Assembly (NCBI RefSeq): GCF_014697355.1
Contig: NZ_JACJRQ010000061.1
Location: 1 to 41,559, forward strand
DNA length: 41,559 bases
Reading direction: 5' to 3'
DNA from: Nostoc calcicola FACHB-3891
GTDB taxonomy: Bacteria > Cyanobacteriota > Cyanobacteriia > Cyanobacteriales > Nostocaceae
Below, in pieces: positions 1 to 7,208 of this stretch. Under the pieces are notes generated by a model. It saw nothing but the letters and a program-made list of their open reading frames with translations, was not told the origin of the DNA and did not search any database. The position numbers and the translations under genes are program-made. Every line of letters begins with the position of its first letter. The stretch's first letter is position 1.

Positions 1-93
1 GCTTCGCTCAAAAGTCGTATTCGTCATTTATTATCTGACTTCTCTGAATTGCGCCCAGCAATGGAATCCGTTCTTAAATCTTCTGTGTCCTAA
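1..93 (+). CDS. C-terminal end of an unidentified protein (partial)
   Basis: Frame 1 is open from the first base and ends with TAA at 91-93, giving a 30-residue tail that ends in the residues ESVLKSSVS. The 5' part of the gene lies outside the window. The tail is polar and helix-like, and I do not recognise a family. It converges on the minus-strand kinase gene, whose stop lies 16 bp downstream. It could also be chance open sequence, since 30 codons is short. Confidence 0.35.
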   Translation, partial: ASLKSRIRHLLSDFSELRPAMESVLKSSVS

Positions 94-108
94 CACTATT
101 GGCTATCG

Positions 109-1041
109 CTATACCTCGAAACCTAACCCCCTAACCCCCTTCCCTACGAGGGAAGGGGGGAAATTCAAAGCCTCTCTCCTCTTAGGAGAGAGGTTTGGAG
201 AGAGGTTTTCCAGATTACTAATAGCGTTAACACCGATGAGAGAATTTTCTTGTAACCAATTTAAATCAGAAGCGATCGCATTTTCATTGGCGTAGATTTT
301 ACCGCACAATTTCTCCATCAACGCGGTAATTTCTTCCAAAGAATTGCCAAACTCAGGAACCTTACCAAAAATGCTTTCTACCAAACTCCCATGAGTAGTT
401 TCCAAATTACCAATACCCGGATAACGAATAATTAGAGAAATTAAATGCATCAGCCGTTCAAAATCCAACAATTGACTGTAGTCATGTAAACTAATGTGGC
501 GATTGCGGTTAGCGCGGTTGGTAAAGGTAAGTGGAAGCTGTTGAATTTGGGTTACAATTTGTTGAAAGTCGAACTTCGGCGACGTGACATCAATTTTTGT
601 GACAGTTGCAAATCCCTCCGCTGCTATTGGTGGAAAATCTTGCAGAGATTTGTACATATTTTCAATTACAAAATCTGGAACTTGACGACTACGTTGTTGG
701 TTCCATAACTTGCAATTTGCAACGGGAGTTTGTAAATACCACGCCATCCAAAACCCAGACTGAGTAAGAGATTTTAGCTTGCTGAGTAAATCCATCCGCC
801 ATACACGCTTGGCATTAGTAGCATCATAGATGATGGAATCACCTTGAGCTAAAGCATCCACAATTTGGGAAATAACTTTTTCTTCAACCTGACTCCATTC
901 ACCCTGAATACTCGCATCGCCATAGAGTTGTTGACGAATTGCATCAGTAGAAACAATGCGATAATTCCCCAGTTTTGCTAACTCGGCTGCGAAGGTGGAT
1001 TTCCCGCTACCGGGGACACCGATGAGAAAGTGACAAATCAT
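109..1041 (-). CDS. P-loop (AAA_33-type) ATP-binding kinase-like protein
   Basis: The N-terminus carries a textbook Walker A motif (GVPGSGKST, about residues 8-16), followed by DAIRQQLYGD and YDATNAKR. These segments are typical of AAA_33 / polynucleotide-kinase-like small-molecule or nucleic-acid kinases. The substrate cannot be told. The ATG at 1041 is preferred over the TTG at 1044 because the homology-like region begins MICHFLIG. The central part (about residues 180-280) is helical with no motif I know. The last 30 or so residues (from about LSPNLSPKRREAL) are encoded by a dispersed intergenic repeat with a TCCCTAC/GGAAGGGGG palindrome. The native stop therefore appears to have been lost or replaced by repeat insertion. 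The gene is convergent with the partial gene at 1-93. Confidence 0.75.
   Translation of the reverse strand: MICHFLIGVPGSGKSTFAAELAKLGNYRIVSTDAIRQQLYGDASIQGEWSQVEEKVISQIVDALAQGDSIIYDATNAKRVWRMDLLSKLKSLTQSGFWMAWYLQTPVANCKLWNQQRSRQVPDFVIENMYKSLQDFPPIAAEGFATVTKIDVTSPKFDFQQIVTQIQQLPLTFTNRANRNRHISLHDYSQLLDFERLMHLISLIIRYPGIGNLETTHGSLVESIFGKVPEFGNSLEEITALMEKLCGKIYANENAIASDLNWLQENSLIGVNAISNLENLSPNLSPKRREALNFPPSLVGKGVRGLGFEV
118..215. repeat. Dispersed cyanobacterial repeat with two hairpins
   Basis: Two palindromes lie side by side: CCCCCTTCCCTAC/GGGAAGGGGG around 134-158, and CCTCTCTCCTCTTAGGAGAGAGG around 171-193, followed by GGAGAGAGG. A related CTCTCC/GGAGAG hairpin occurs at 21172-21229. This is a common intergenic repeat type in filamentous cyanobacteria. 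Here it supplies the 3' end of the kinase reading frame. Confidence 0.65.
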
Positions 1042-1130
1042 CAACAGTTCCAGGCTAAAAGTTTTTCTAGTTTAACTTTTAGCTGTTATTTATTTGTTGT
1101 CTAGGGTTTTCAAGCGAATGACGAAATAAT

Positions 1131-1172
1131 TTTACAGCAGTTTTTATGTATTTGAACCACATCTGTTGTAGG
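1131..1172. repeat. Dispersed repeat, inverted copy at 21426-21465
   Basis: The segment TTACAGCAGTTTTTATGTAT and what follows reappears as its reverse complement at 21426-21465 with only a few mismatches. Both copies lie next to a GTGCCC-type palindrome. There is no coding potential. This looks like part of an inactive mobile or repetitive family. Confidence 0.65.
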
Positions 1173-1205
1173 GAACACTGCTGTGCCCTCACCGCGTGGC
1201 CTATT

Positions 1206-1304
1206 TATACCGTTTCACTATGATACAAATACGTTGGTAAGGGCACGGCAATGCCGTGCCCCTACGCGAAATCTATATGTATTAGGATTTTAGTGAAATA
1301 GTAT
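1206..1304. mobile_element. MITE-like hairpin element
   Basis: About 98 bp is bounded by imperfect inverted repeats of roughly 25 bp (ATACCGTTTCACTATGATAC at the left; TAGTGAAATAGTAT at the right end). A GC-rich inner palindrome, GGGCACGGCAATGCCGTGCCC, lies at about 1242-1262. It encodes no protein. This is the structure of a non-autonomous miniature element; which transposase would move it is unknown. Confidence 0.55.
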
Positions 1305-1341
1305 TACTGAATCTACCGAAATCACAAAACCAAATACCATT

Positions 1342-1600
1342 TTGAGAAAGTAAAAGCTGCTTTTGCTTGCGGAAAACACCAAAATTAGAAAGCAAAAGCT
1401 TGTTTTGAGAAAGCAAACTGGGATTTGAGAAAGTAAAAGCTTATTTTACTTGCGGAAAACACCAAAATCAGAAAGCAAACTGGGATTTGAGAAAGTAAAA
1501 GCTGCTTTTGCTTGCGGAAAACACCAAAATGAGAAAGTAAAAGCTTGTTTTGAGAAAGTAAAAGCTGCTTTTGAGAAAGTAATTGCTGCTTTTACTTATT
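1342..1600. repeat. Composite tandem repeat with 21-bp core
   Basis: The core GAGAAAGTAAAAGCT recurs many times. Three longer copies, starting at 1344, 1428 and 1489, continue into a shared stretch ending TGCGGAAAACACCAAAA. The last three units (about 1530-1592) are head-to-tail with a 21-bp period, which would read as the heptapeptide EKVKAxF, but the frame is broken by stops upstream. It lies in the roughly 680-bp spacer between the kinase gene and the 1792 gene, which otherwise holds no gene. Confidence 0.75.
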
Positions 1601-1717
1601 GAATTTTACCAAAACATGAAGTTTCGATAAAATTATTGAAAAAATTACCGATAAATGATTACTACTTTCTTTAAAGTACTTTACAAGTATAAAATTATAC
1701 TCTAATATACAAATAAG

Positions 1718-1757
1718 AAAGGCGATCGCCCTCCAGCAAGAGCTTGCGATCGCCTTT
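1718..1757. repeat. 12-bp inverted repeat built on two HIP1 sites
   Basis: AAAGGCGATCGC at 1718-1729 is perfectly mirrored by GCGATCGCCTTT at 1746-1757, with a 16-bp loop. It lies 35 bp before the start of the next gene, so it falls in that gene's promoter or leader region. Whether it acts as an operator or is only a HIP1-derived repeat is unknown. Confidence 0.6.
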
Positions 1758-1791
1758 CCCTAAACCCCCATTCTCAGAGGTAATTACCATC

Positions 1792-2076
1792 ATGGCACAA
1801 GAAGAAGAGTTTGTAGAAAATCCATCAGAACTCCAACAATACTTGGATAGTGAGAACTTAAATATACCCGCCTTAAATCAACCTGCTCAAAATCCATTAC
1901 CCAAAAGAGAACAGGTTAAACATTTATTAATGGGTTCTTCAAAAGCAGTTATTGGCACAATTCACCATCTGCAAATCATTGGCTACGCTAGCGTTGGCGA
2001 CTGGAGTCCATTAGTACGAACTGGCAATGCTGACGAAGTGATGAGTATTTTAATCCGTCAGATTTTAATGCAATAA
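1792..2076 (+). CDS. Small conserved-hypothetical protein
   Basis: This is a 94-residue acidic, soluble protein beginning MAQEEEFVEN with no signal peptide or membrane segment. The longer open frame from 1744 runs through the HIP1 inverted repeat, so I chose the ATG at 1792, which has AGAGG about 12 nt upstream. The C-terminal half (VGDWSPLVRTGNADEVMSIL) looks like a compact conserved fold, but I do not recognise the family. It is followed by a dispersed palindrome and a strong rho-independent terminator, so it is likely a single-gene transcript. Confidence 0.65.
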   Translation: MAQEEEFVENPSELQQYLDSENLNIPALNQPAQNPLPKREQVKHLLMGSSKAVIGTIHHLQIIGYASVGDWSPLVRTGNADEVMSILIRQILMQ

Positions 2077-2095
2077 CCCAAAACCTCATTGTAGA

Positions 2096-2113
2096 GACGC
2101 GATTTATCGCGTC
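2096..2113. repeat. Dispersed palindrome GACGCGAT/ATCGCGTC
   Basis: An 8-bp perfect inverted repeat with a 2-nt loop, preceded by TGTAGA. The same element with a different loop (AA instead of TT) is at 12184-12201. It is a short interspersed palindrome typical of these genomes. Confidence 0.7.
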
Positions 2114-2121
2114 TTCAAAAT

Positions 2122-2160
2122 AAAATCCCCGGCTTTTTAGGAAAACCGGGGATTTTTTTG
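2122..2160 (+). terminator. Rho-independent terminator
   Basis: AATCCCCGG pairs with CCGGGGATT across a TTTTTAGGAAAA-type loop and is followed by a run of seven T. It ends the transcript of the small gene at 1792-2076. It also stands just beyond the distal end of the CRISPR array. Confidence 0.85.
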
Positions 2161-2173
2161 GTGTAATGCTCTA

Positions 2174-2938
2174 GTTTCGGTTAATTCCGATTTAGAGCGA
2201 TCGGTAAAGTTGAGCTTAAGCAAAATAAAGGTGCTGCCGCTTTTGCGTTTCCATTAATTCCGATTTAGGGCGATCGGGAAAGTGACAGATTTTGTCTTCA
2301 CTATTGATAGCTTGCCAGCGTTTCCATTAATTCCGATTTTGAGCGATCGGTAAACCCGTTGCTGGTGCGCTGGGAGGTGAATCTGATCCGTTTCCATTAA
2401 TTCCGATTTAGGGCGATCGGTAAAGCAAACTAACGATGCGCTAGAGAAATGACATTGAGATTGTTTCCATTAATTCCGATTTAGAGCGATCGGTAAAGTC
2501 CGTAATTCCACTTCTCTTGAGATTGCTATAAAAGCAAAGTTTCCATTAATTCCGATTTAGAGCGATCGGTAAAGACAGGTGCAAAACTTTCTAAGTCTTT
2601 AATTAGAGAAAGTTTCCATTAATTCCGATTTAGAGCAATCGGTAAAGAATGCACAAGGTAAGATTGTTGTTGCGAGTATCAACAGTTTCCATTAATTCCG
2701 ATTTAGAGCAATCGGTAAAGTCTACCTACCTACTGGCTATTGGCAATCGAACATACGGTTTCCATTAATTCCGATTTAGAGCAATCGGTAAAGAAACAAA
2801 TGGAAAGAAAGAAATTTGCAGTTACTCGTTTCCATTAATTCCGATTTAGAGCAATCGGTAAAGGAGACACCAGAATCTTCTTATCCTGCCACCCTCCCAG
2901 GCGTTTCCATTAATTCCGATTTAGAGCAATCGGTAAAG
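2174..2938 (-). CRISPR. CRISPR array, 11 repeats of 36 bp and 10 spacers
   Basis: On the plus strand the repeat reads GTTTCCATTAATTCCGATTT followed by AGAGC(G/A)ATCGGTAAAG. Repeats start at 2174, 2247, 2320, 2390, 2463, 2539, 2612, 2685, 2758, 2828 and 2903. Spacers are 34-40 bp. Repeats 1-4 carry private changes (GTTTCGG start in 1; GGG and GGGAAAG in 2; TTTTGAG and final C in 3; GGG in 4), so the left end is decayed. Repeats 5-6 have GCGATCGG and repeats 7-11 have GCAATCGG. Read on the minus strand the repeat ends ATGGAAAC, like the 8-nt 5' handle of type III crRNAs. This and the decayed left end point to leftward transcription from a leader at about 2939-3370. Confidence 0.95.
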
Positions 2939-3370
2939 AGTTCGTTCAGGAGCCTTTGCCCCGTAAGGCTTCCAGCCGCCAAATCGACGCATCTCTGAAA
3001 AAGATTATATATCTTGTGCGAAATTAAGTAAAATACATACCTCAAACCCTTGTCCTGTAAGGCATCGACGCATCTCAACGAAAAATATAGGGTTTCAGCG
3101 ATTTGGGGAGATGCGTCGATGAACATCTCAAACTCCTCATCCTCTTTGCGCCTCTGCGCCTCTGCGTGAAATAAATCATCTGTAAAAAAAAATTTCGTCA
3201 TTCGCATGAAAAAGTCTTTACATCCTCAAAATTTCCGCCAAGATATAAAAGTCACAATAACTCACCCAGCCTTACATAACTCCTAATTACCCAAATCGAG
3301 AATTATTACAAAGTATAACCACTGAATAAAAACTCAAAATTCTACAGTAACTTAAACAAGACTGCAACCA
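2939..3370. promoter_or_regulatory. Putative CRISPR leader and divergent cmr promoter region
   Basis: This 432-bp spacer separates the array from the divergent cmr operon and becomes AT-rich toward cmr2. The 13-mer ATCGACGCATCTC occurs at 2983-2995 and 3064-3076, and its reverse complement at 3108-3120, so the last two can form a hairpin. A dispersed GCGCCTCTGCGCCTCTGCG repeat lies at about 3148-3168. No gene is credible here; open frames cross the repeats. The role as leader/promoter is inferred from position. No clear -10/-35 pair was identified. Confidence 0.5.
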
Positions 3371-4966
3371 GTGACAAAAGCAAACGTGACCAAATATACA
3401 GCCATAACCTTTGCTCCCGTCCAAGGCTTCATCGAGAAATCCCGTAAACTCCGAGACTTGTACGGTGCATCATTGATTCTCTCATACCTCAGCCAGCAGC
3501 TAGTAAAAGAAGCAGAAAAAACCACAACAGTCATATCTCCAGGACTTCCCAAACTTCAAAAAGGAATGCCAAATCGCATCCTAATTAAAGGACAATTTTC
3601 TAAATCACAAGCAGAACAAACGCTGTTATCAGCCTGGAAAGGAATATTGTACGAATGTCGCACATGGATAGAGGATAAAGTCTCAGATAAATACCATTGG
3701 GAGAGAGAGTGGACAAACTGGGGAAACCACGCCTGGGAAATCTTTTGGGGAGAAGGCGACAGCATTCCAGCAGCAATGGACAACTTAGAAACCCGCAAAC
3801 TTTCCCGTGGTTGGACAGCGCTTAACTGGATAGGAGAAAGTTCTAGTTTAACAGGAACAGATGGAATAGCATTTCCTGGATTGGGTGGAAAAGCCAGAGA
3901 TCCTAAATTTATCACTTATTCTTTAGAAGACGAAGAAATTAAGAAATTTTATCAAGCATTAGCAGCAATCACCGAAGAACCAGAAGAAGAAACCCCAGAA
4001 GGTAAATTTATTGCACCCAAAGAAAAACTGAGTATTCCCGAATTAGTAAAACGTTTAGTTACCTGGCCTGAAATTCGAGACAACCTCAAAATAGAAGCAC
4101 TAGATAAAGGCTTTAGAGAAATTCAACGCAAACCCCAACCAACTAAAAATATCCCTGGACAATGGACAGGTTGGTTTATGGGAGATGGTGATAAAGTTGG
4201 CGATTATTTAAAAGAATTAGCTGCTAAAAATAATGGTGATGAAGAACTGAAAAATTTTACTCATGCAATCCGTGATTGGGGCAAAGAATTTGGCGAGAAA
4301 TTCAACTTACGCGAAAAATTAGGCAGAGTAGTTTATGCAGGTGGAGACGACTTTCTAGGCATAATTTACAGTAAAAATCCTGCCGAACCTATTCCACCAT
4401 TCAAAGCATTTGAATGGTTGATGACATTAAACAATAAATGGAAAGAACATAAACAGCCTCTTACCGTCAGTGTTGGTTTTGTTTGGGTTGCAGGTAGCGT
4501 CCCCCAACGAGATGTCCTGCAACATTGTCGAGAAGCCGAAAAACTAGCTAAATCTTTAGGAAGAGATAGAGTTACAATTCGCATAGTATTTAACAGCGGT
4601 CAATACGTGCAGTGGACTTGTCCCTGGGATTATTTGGAGATATTGAAGAAGTATCGAGATAGAGACGGTAAAACCTTTACAGAATGGGAATGTAAAGGAC
4701 GCAAGCAAGAAGATTTTCCTAACTGGACTCATGTTTATAACGATTTAGCGCAATTGAAAGCTCGTCATGCCATAAATTTAAACAAGAAACAAACAAATGT
4801 TGATGAACGCATAGCATTAGAACTGTTTAATATTTATTTTGATCGACAGAAGCAATATTTAGAAAATCAACAAGAAAGAATAGTCGGTAAATCAGACAAT
4901 CTTGAACTCATGAAATGGATTGATGGTTTAATTCATATAGGATGGCACTTATGTTCAAATATTTAA
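3371..4966 (+). CDS. cmr2: Type III-B CRISPR Cas10/Cmr2, HD-less
   Basis: This is the large subunit of the Cmr effector complex and the likely cyclic-oligoadenylate synthase. The N-terminus (ITFAPVQGFIEKSRKLRDLY) is typical of cyanobacterial Cmr2. A first palm-like segment (MGDGDKVGDY) begins near residue 270, and the catalytic GGDD is at residues 324-327 in YAGGDDFLG. At 531 residues the protein is well below the usual Cmr2 length (roughly 850-1000), and no HD nuclease motif is visible. The ssDNA-cleaving activity is probably absent, while nucleotide cyclisation should be intact. GTG at 3371 is the only reasonable start, because an in-frame TAA sits at 3353-3355. It is the first gene of the operon, and its end overlaps cmr3. 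Confidence 0.9.
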   Translation: MTKANVTKYTAITFAPVQGFIEKSRKLRDLYGASLILSYLSQQLVKEAEKTTTVISPGLPKLQKGMPNRILIKGQFSKSQAEQTLLSAWKGILYECRTWIEDKVSDKYHWEREWTNWGNHAWEIFWGEGDSIPAAMDNLETRKLSRGWTALNWIGESSSLTGTDGIAFPGLGGKARDPKFITYSLEDEEIKKFYQALAAITEEPEEETPEGKFIAPKEKLSIPELVKRLVTWPEIRDNLKIEALDKGFREIQRKPQPTKNIPGQWTGWFMGDGDKVGDYLKELAAKNNGDEELKNFTHAIRDWGKEFGEKFNLREKLGRVVYAGGDDFLGIIYSKNPAEPIPPFKAFEWLMTLNNKWKEHKQPLTVSVGFVWVAGSVPQRDVLQHCREAEKLAKSLGRDRVTIRIVFNSGQYVQWTCPWDYLEILKKYRDRDGKTFTEWECKGRKQEDFPNWTHVYNDLAQLKARHAINLNKKQTNVDERIALELFNIYFDRQKQYLENQQERIVGKSDNLELMKWIDGLIHIGWHLCSNI

Positions 4967-5976
4967 TTCTCGTCAATCCTTTAGGGTTTATATATGGAAG
5001 TGCAGGATCATTTCTATCGCCAGAAAACTTAGTAGGACGTTCTGGTTCTAAGTTTCCTCCTGAAGCCGCTACTCTATCTGGTTTATTTTTTAGTGTCAAC
5101 CACGCAAAGAAATTATGGGATGCAGAGAAATTAACTAAAGAATTATATGTAGCCGGGCCATTTTGGGGAGAGTGGGATAATCCAGAATATTTTTATGTAC
5201 CAATCCCTTGGAGTAAAACTATAGCTGAAAATGAGTCTAATGAATGGAAAATAAAAAATGGAAATTGGTACTCTGAAAATTCAAAATTAGAACCTTATTA
5301 TCAATGGCAAAGAATAAATTTTTGGAATGAACCAGCCGAATCCATTCGTAGTAATGGATATGCCGAAAAGTCTCCTTGGAATTTTGTATCTGTTTTACAT
5401 CCCAAACTAAAAGATGATGAAAGATGCACTTTAAAAATAGATGATGCCAAAGGTGGATTATTCTTAGAAAATTCTGTACATCTGAACCCCGACCATTGTT
5501 TAGTTTATCTATCTACCCATGATTTACCTGAAGGTTGGTATAGATTTGGTGGTGAAAATCATATTGTAGAAATTAAGAAATTTGACCTACTCGATGACAG
5601 TCCAATTTTAGAACTGTTACGCCAGCCTATTGAAGAGAAATTTGCATTAATTACACCAGGTATATGGGGTTCAAATCGTTTTTCTCACCGCTGTCCCCAA
5701 AATGAATTTTTTTCTAACCAAAAAAACATCCAAATGCTGACAGATAAACCAATACCTTATCGTTACCGCGTAGGTAATAGAAAAACACAACGGGGACGTT
5801 TAGGAAGGGGACGTTATGCAGTTCCGTCTGGAAGTGTTTATGTTTTAGAGAAACCTATAAATAAATCTTGGTGGGACTGGGATGAAGAATGGTTTCCCAA
5901 AGAAGGTTTCAGTCTCAAAAAAATGGGATGTGGTTTGTGTTTACCAATAGATATTGAAATTACAGGAGTTGCTTAA
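4951..5976 (+). CDS. cmr3: Type III-B CRISPR Cmr3 (Cas5-like RAMP)
   Basis: Cmr3 caps the 5' handle of crRNA next to Cas10 in the Cmr complex. The protein begins MFKYLILVNPLGFIYGSAG and contains PPEAATLSGLFF, a recognisable Cmr3 opening. It also has glycine-rich RAMP segments (GRLGRGRYAVPSG near the end). An ATG at 4942 is also in frame, but AGGA at 4939-4942 sits 8 nt before the ATG at 4951, so I prefer 4951. The start overlaps cmr2 by 16 bp, and the stop shares its last base with the cmr4 start (TAATG), indicating translational coupling. Confidence 0.85.
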   Translation: MFKYLILVNPLGFIYGSAGSFLSPENLVGRSGSKFPPEAATLSGLFFSVNHAKKLWDAEKLTKELYVAGPFWGEWDNPEYFYVPIPWSKTIAENESNEWKIKNGNWYSENSKLEPYYQWQRINFWNEPAESIRSNGYAEKSPWNFVSVLHPKLKDDERCTLKIDDAKGGLFLENSVHLNPDHCLVYLSTHDLPEGWYRFGGENHIVEIKKFDLLDDSPILELLRQPIEEKFALITPGIWGSNRFSHRCPQNEFFSNQKNIQMLTDKPIPYRYRVGNRKTQRGRLGRGRYAVPSGSVYVLEKPINKSWWDWDEEWFPKEGFSLKKMGCGLCLPIDIEITGVA

Positions 5977-6803
5977 TGTATCAGAAAGCTTACGGCATCA
6001 TTGAAACTCTAGCACCACTTCATGTAGGAGCAACAGCCGGAGAAGAAAGCGGTAATTTAAACCTGATTTTCCGCGACCAATTTACCCAAACAGGTATTAT
6101 TCCCGGTAGTTCTATTCGTGGTCGTCTGCGTTCAGAAATGCGTCGTAATCAAGGAGAAGCTGAAGCAAATAAATGGTATGGTCAGGAAGCGGATACAGAA
6201 CAGTCAAACAGTACCACAGAATCTTTTGTTAAACTTGAATATGCCTCTATTGTTTGGTTACCAGTATTTTGTCCAGGTCAGCCGATAGTGTGGGTAAGTT
6301 CTCCCCGTTTACTCAAACGTTACCAAAGATTAGCAGGTAGTTTTATCCCATCACTCCAAACAGCAAAGCCTGATAATCTTATTTATACAGCTTCAAGAAG
6401 TTTAAAGGCTTTATCTATAAATGGAGAAGATAAACTATTTTTTAATTTTGGATTTTTAAGTATTGAATCAAAAGATGATTTATCTCTTTGGTTTCCTTTG
6501 GGAGAAGAACTACCAGCGGTGGTTGTTAAGGATGATGAAATAGGAATGATTCATGATATGGCGTTATATCGTCAAAGTCGCGTAGCCTTAGAAAAAAAAG
6601 AAAAGAAAGCTAAAGAAAAGGCTTTTTTCAATACTGAAGCATTGCCAGAAGGAACTATTTTAGCTTTTCCGATTGCTCTAAAAGAAGATAAAGAAGGAAA
6701 AAAATGGCAAGCATTAAACCAAGATGATGACAATGAAATTTATCTGGGAGGGCTAGAATCAATTGGTTTTGGAAATTGCAGATTAATCATAAAAGGGGTA
6801 TGA
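5976..6803 (+). CDS. cmr4: Type III-B CRISPR Cmr4 (Cas7 backbone, target RNase)
   Basis: Cmr4 forms the helical backbone of the complex and cuts target RNA at 6-nt steps. The 275 residues begin MYQKAYGIIETLAPLHVGAT and contain the RAMP loop GIIPGSSIRGRLRSEMRR. An upstream Asp in IFRDQFTQT is in the place expected for the catalytic residue. A C-terminal glycine-rich segment (GGLESIGFGNCR) matches the family. Length is normal for Cmr4. GGAG lies about 8 nt upstream of the ATG. The stop (TGA, 6801-6803) overlaps the ATG of cmr5. Confidence 0.9.
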   Translation: MYQKAYGIIETLAPLHVGATAGEESGNLNLIFRDQFTQTGIIPGSSIRGRLRSEMRRNQGEAEANKWYGQEADTEQSNSTTESFVKLEYASIVWLPVFCPGQPIVWVSSPRLLKRYQRLAGSFIPSLQTAKPDNLIYTASRSLKALSINGEDKLFFNFGFLSIESKDDLSLWFPLGEELPAVVVKDDEIGMIHDMALYRQSRVALEKKEKKAKEKAFFNTEALPEGTILAFPIALKEDKEGKKWQALNQDDDNEIYLGGLESIGFGNCRLIIKGV

Positions 6804-7207
6804 ATATGACCTTAGAATTATACAAATTAGATCGAGAAGCTCACGAATTAGTTAGTAAATATAGTCAGCACAAAGATGCACTCAATCAAGCTTATAAAAT
6901 GCGGATGACTGTAGTTTATGGTCTAGAACGCTTTTGGGGAGAGCATCTACGGTTGCAAGGAGTAAAAGCAGATTATTGGAAAGATACTTGGGATAAATTA
7001 GCAGAAATTATTTTAGCAACTGGTATTGAACTTCCCACTGATTCAAATACAGATATTCGAGAAACAGCAAATGAATTATGGAGTTTACCCATAGAACAAC
7101 GCAAAGTTACTTTAGCTGTATTAACGCAACTGTGTGATTGTATGGTGTGGTGGACTCAACGTTATAAACCTGTGCGTAGCGATCAAATTGATGACGAAGG
7201 AGAGTAA
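6800..7207 (+). CDS. cmr5: Type III-B CRISPR Cmr5 (small subunit)
   Basis: A small, mostly alpha-helical protein of about 135 residues between cmr4 and cmr6, where the small subunit of the Cmr complex is expected. It lines the target RNA along the backbone. It contains YSQHKDALNQAYKMRMTVVY and a Trp-rich C-terminal helix. The ATG at 6800 overlaps the cmr4 stop (ATGA). A second ATG at 6806 is better spaced from AAAAGGGG (6791-6798). The open frame could extend to 6776, but this lies inside cmr4 with no ribosome-binding site. The family call rests mainly on size, helical content and position. Confidence 0.8.
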   Translation: MNMTLELYKLDREAHELVSKYSQHKDALNQAYKMRMTVVYGLERFWGEHLRLQGVKADYWKDTWDKLAEIILATGIELPTDSNTDIRETANELWSLPIEQRKVTLAVLTQLCDCMVWWTQRYKPVRSDQIDDEGE

Positions 7208-7208
7208 A

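Noticed and set aside
2816..3207. Open frames of 60 and 108 residues over the array and leader
   Set aside because: They translate CRISPR repeats and dispersed repeats in alternating frames, with no ribosome-binding site or family signal.
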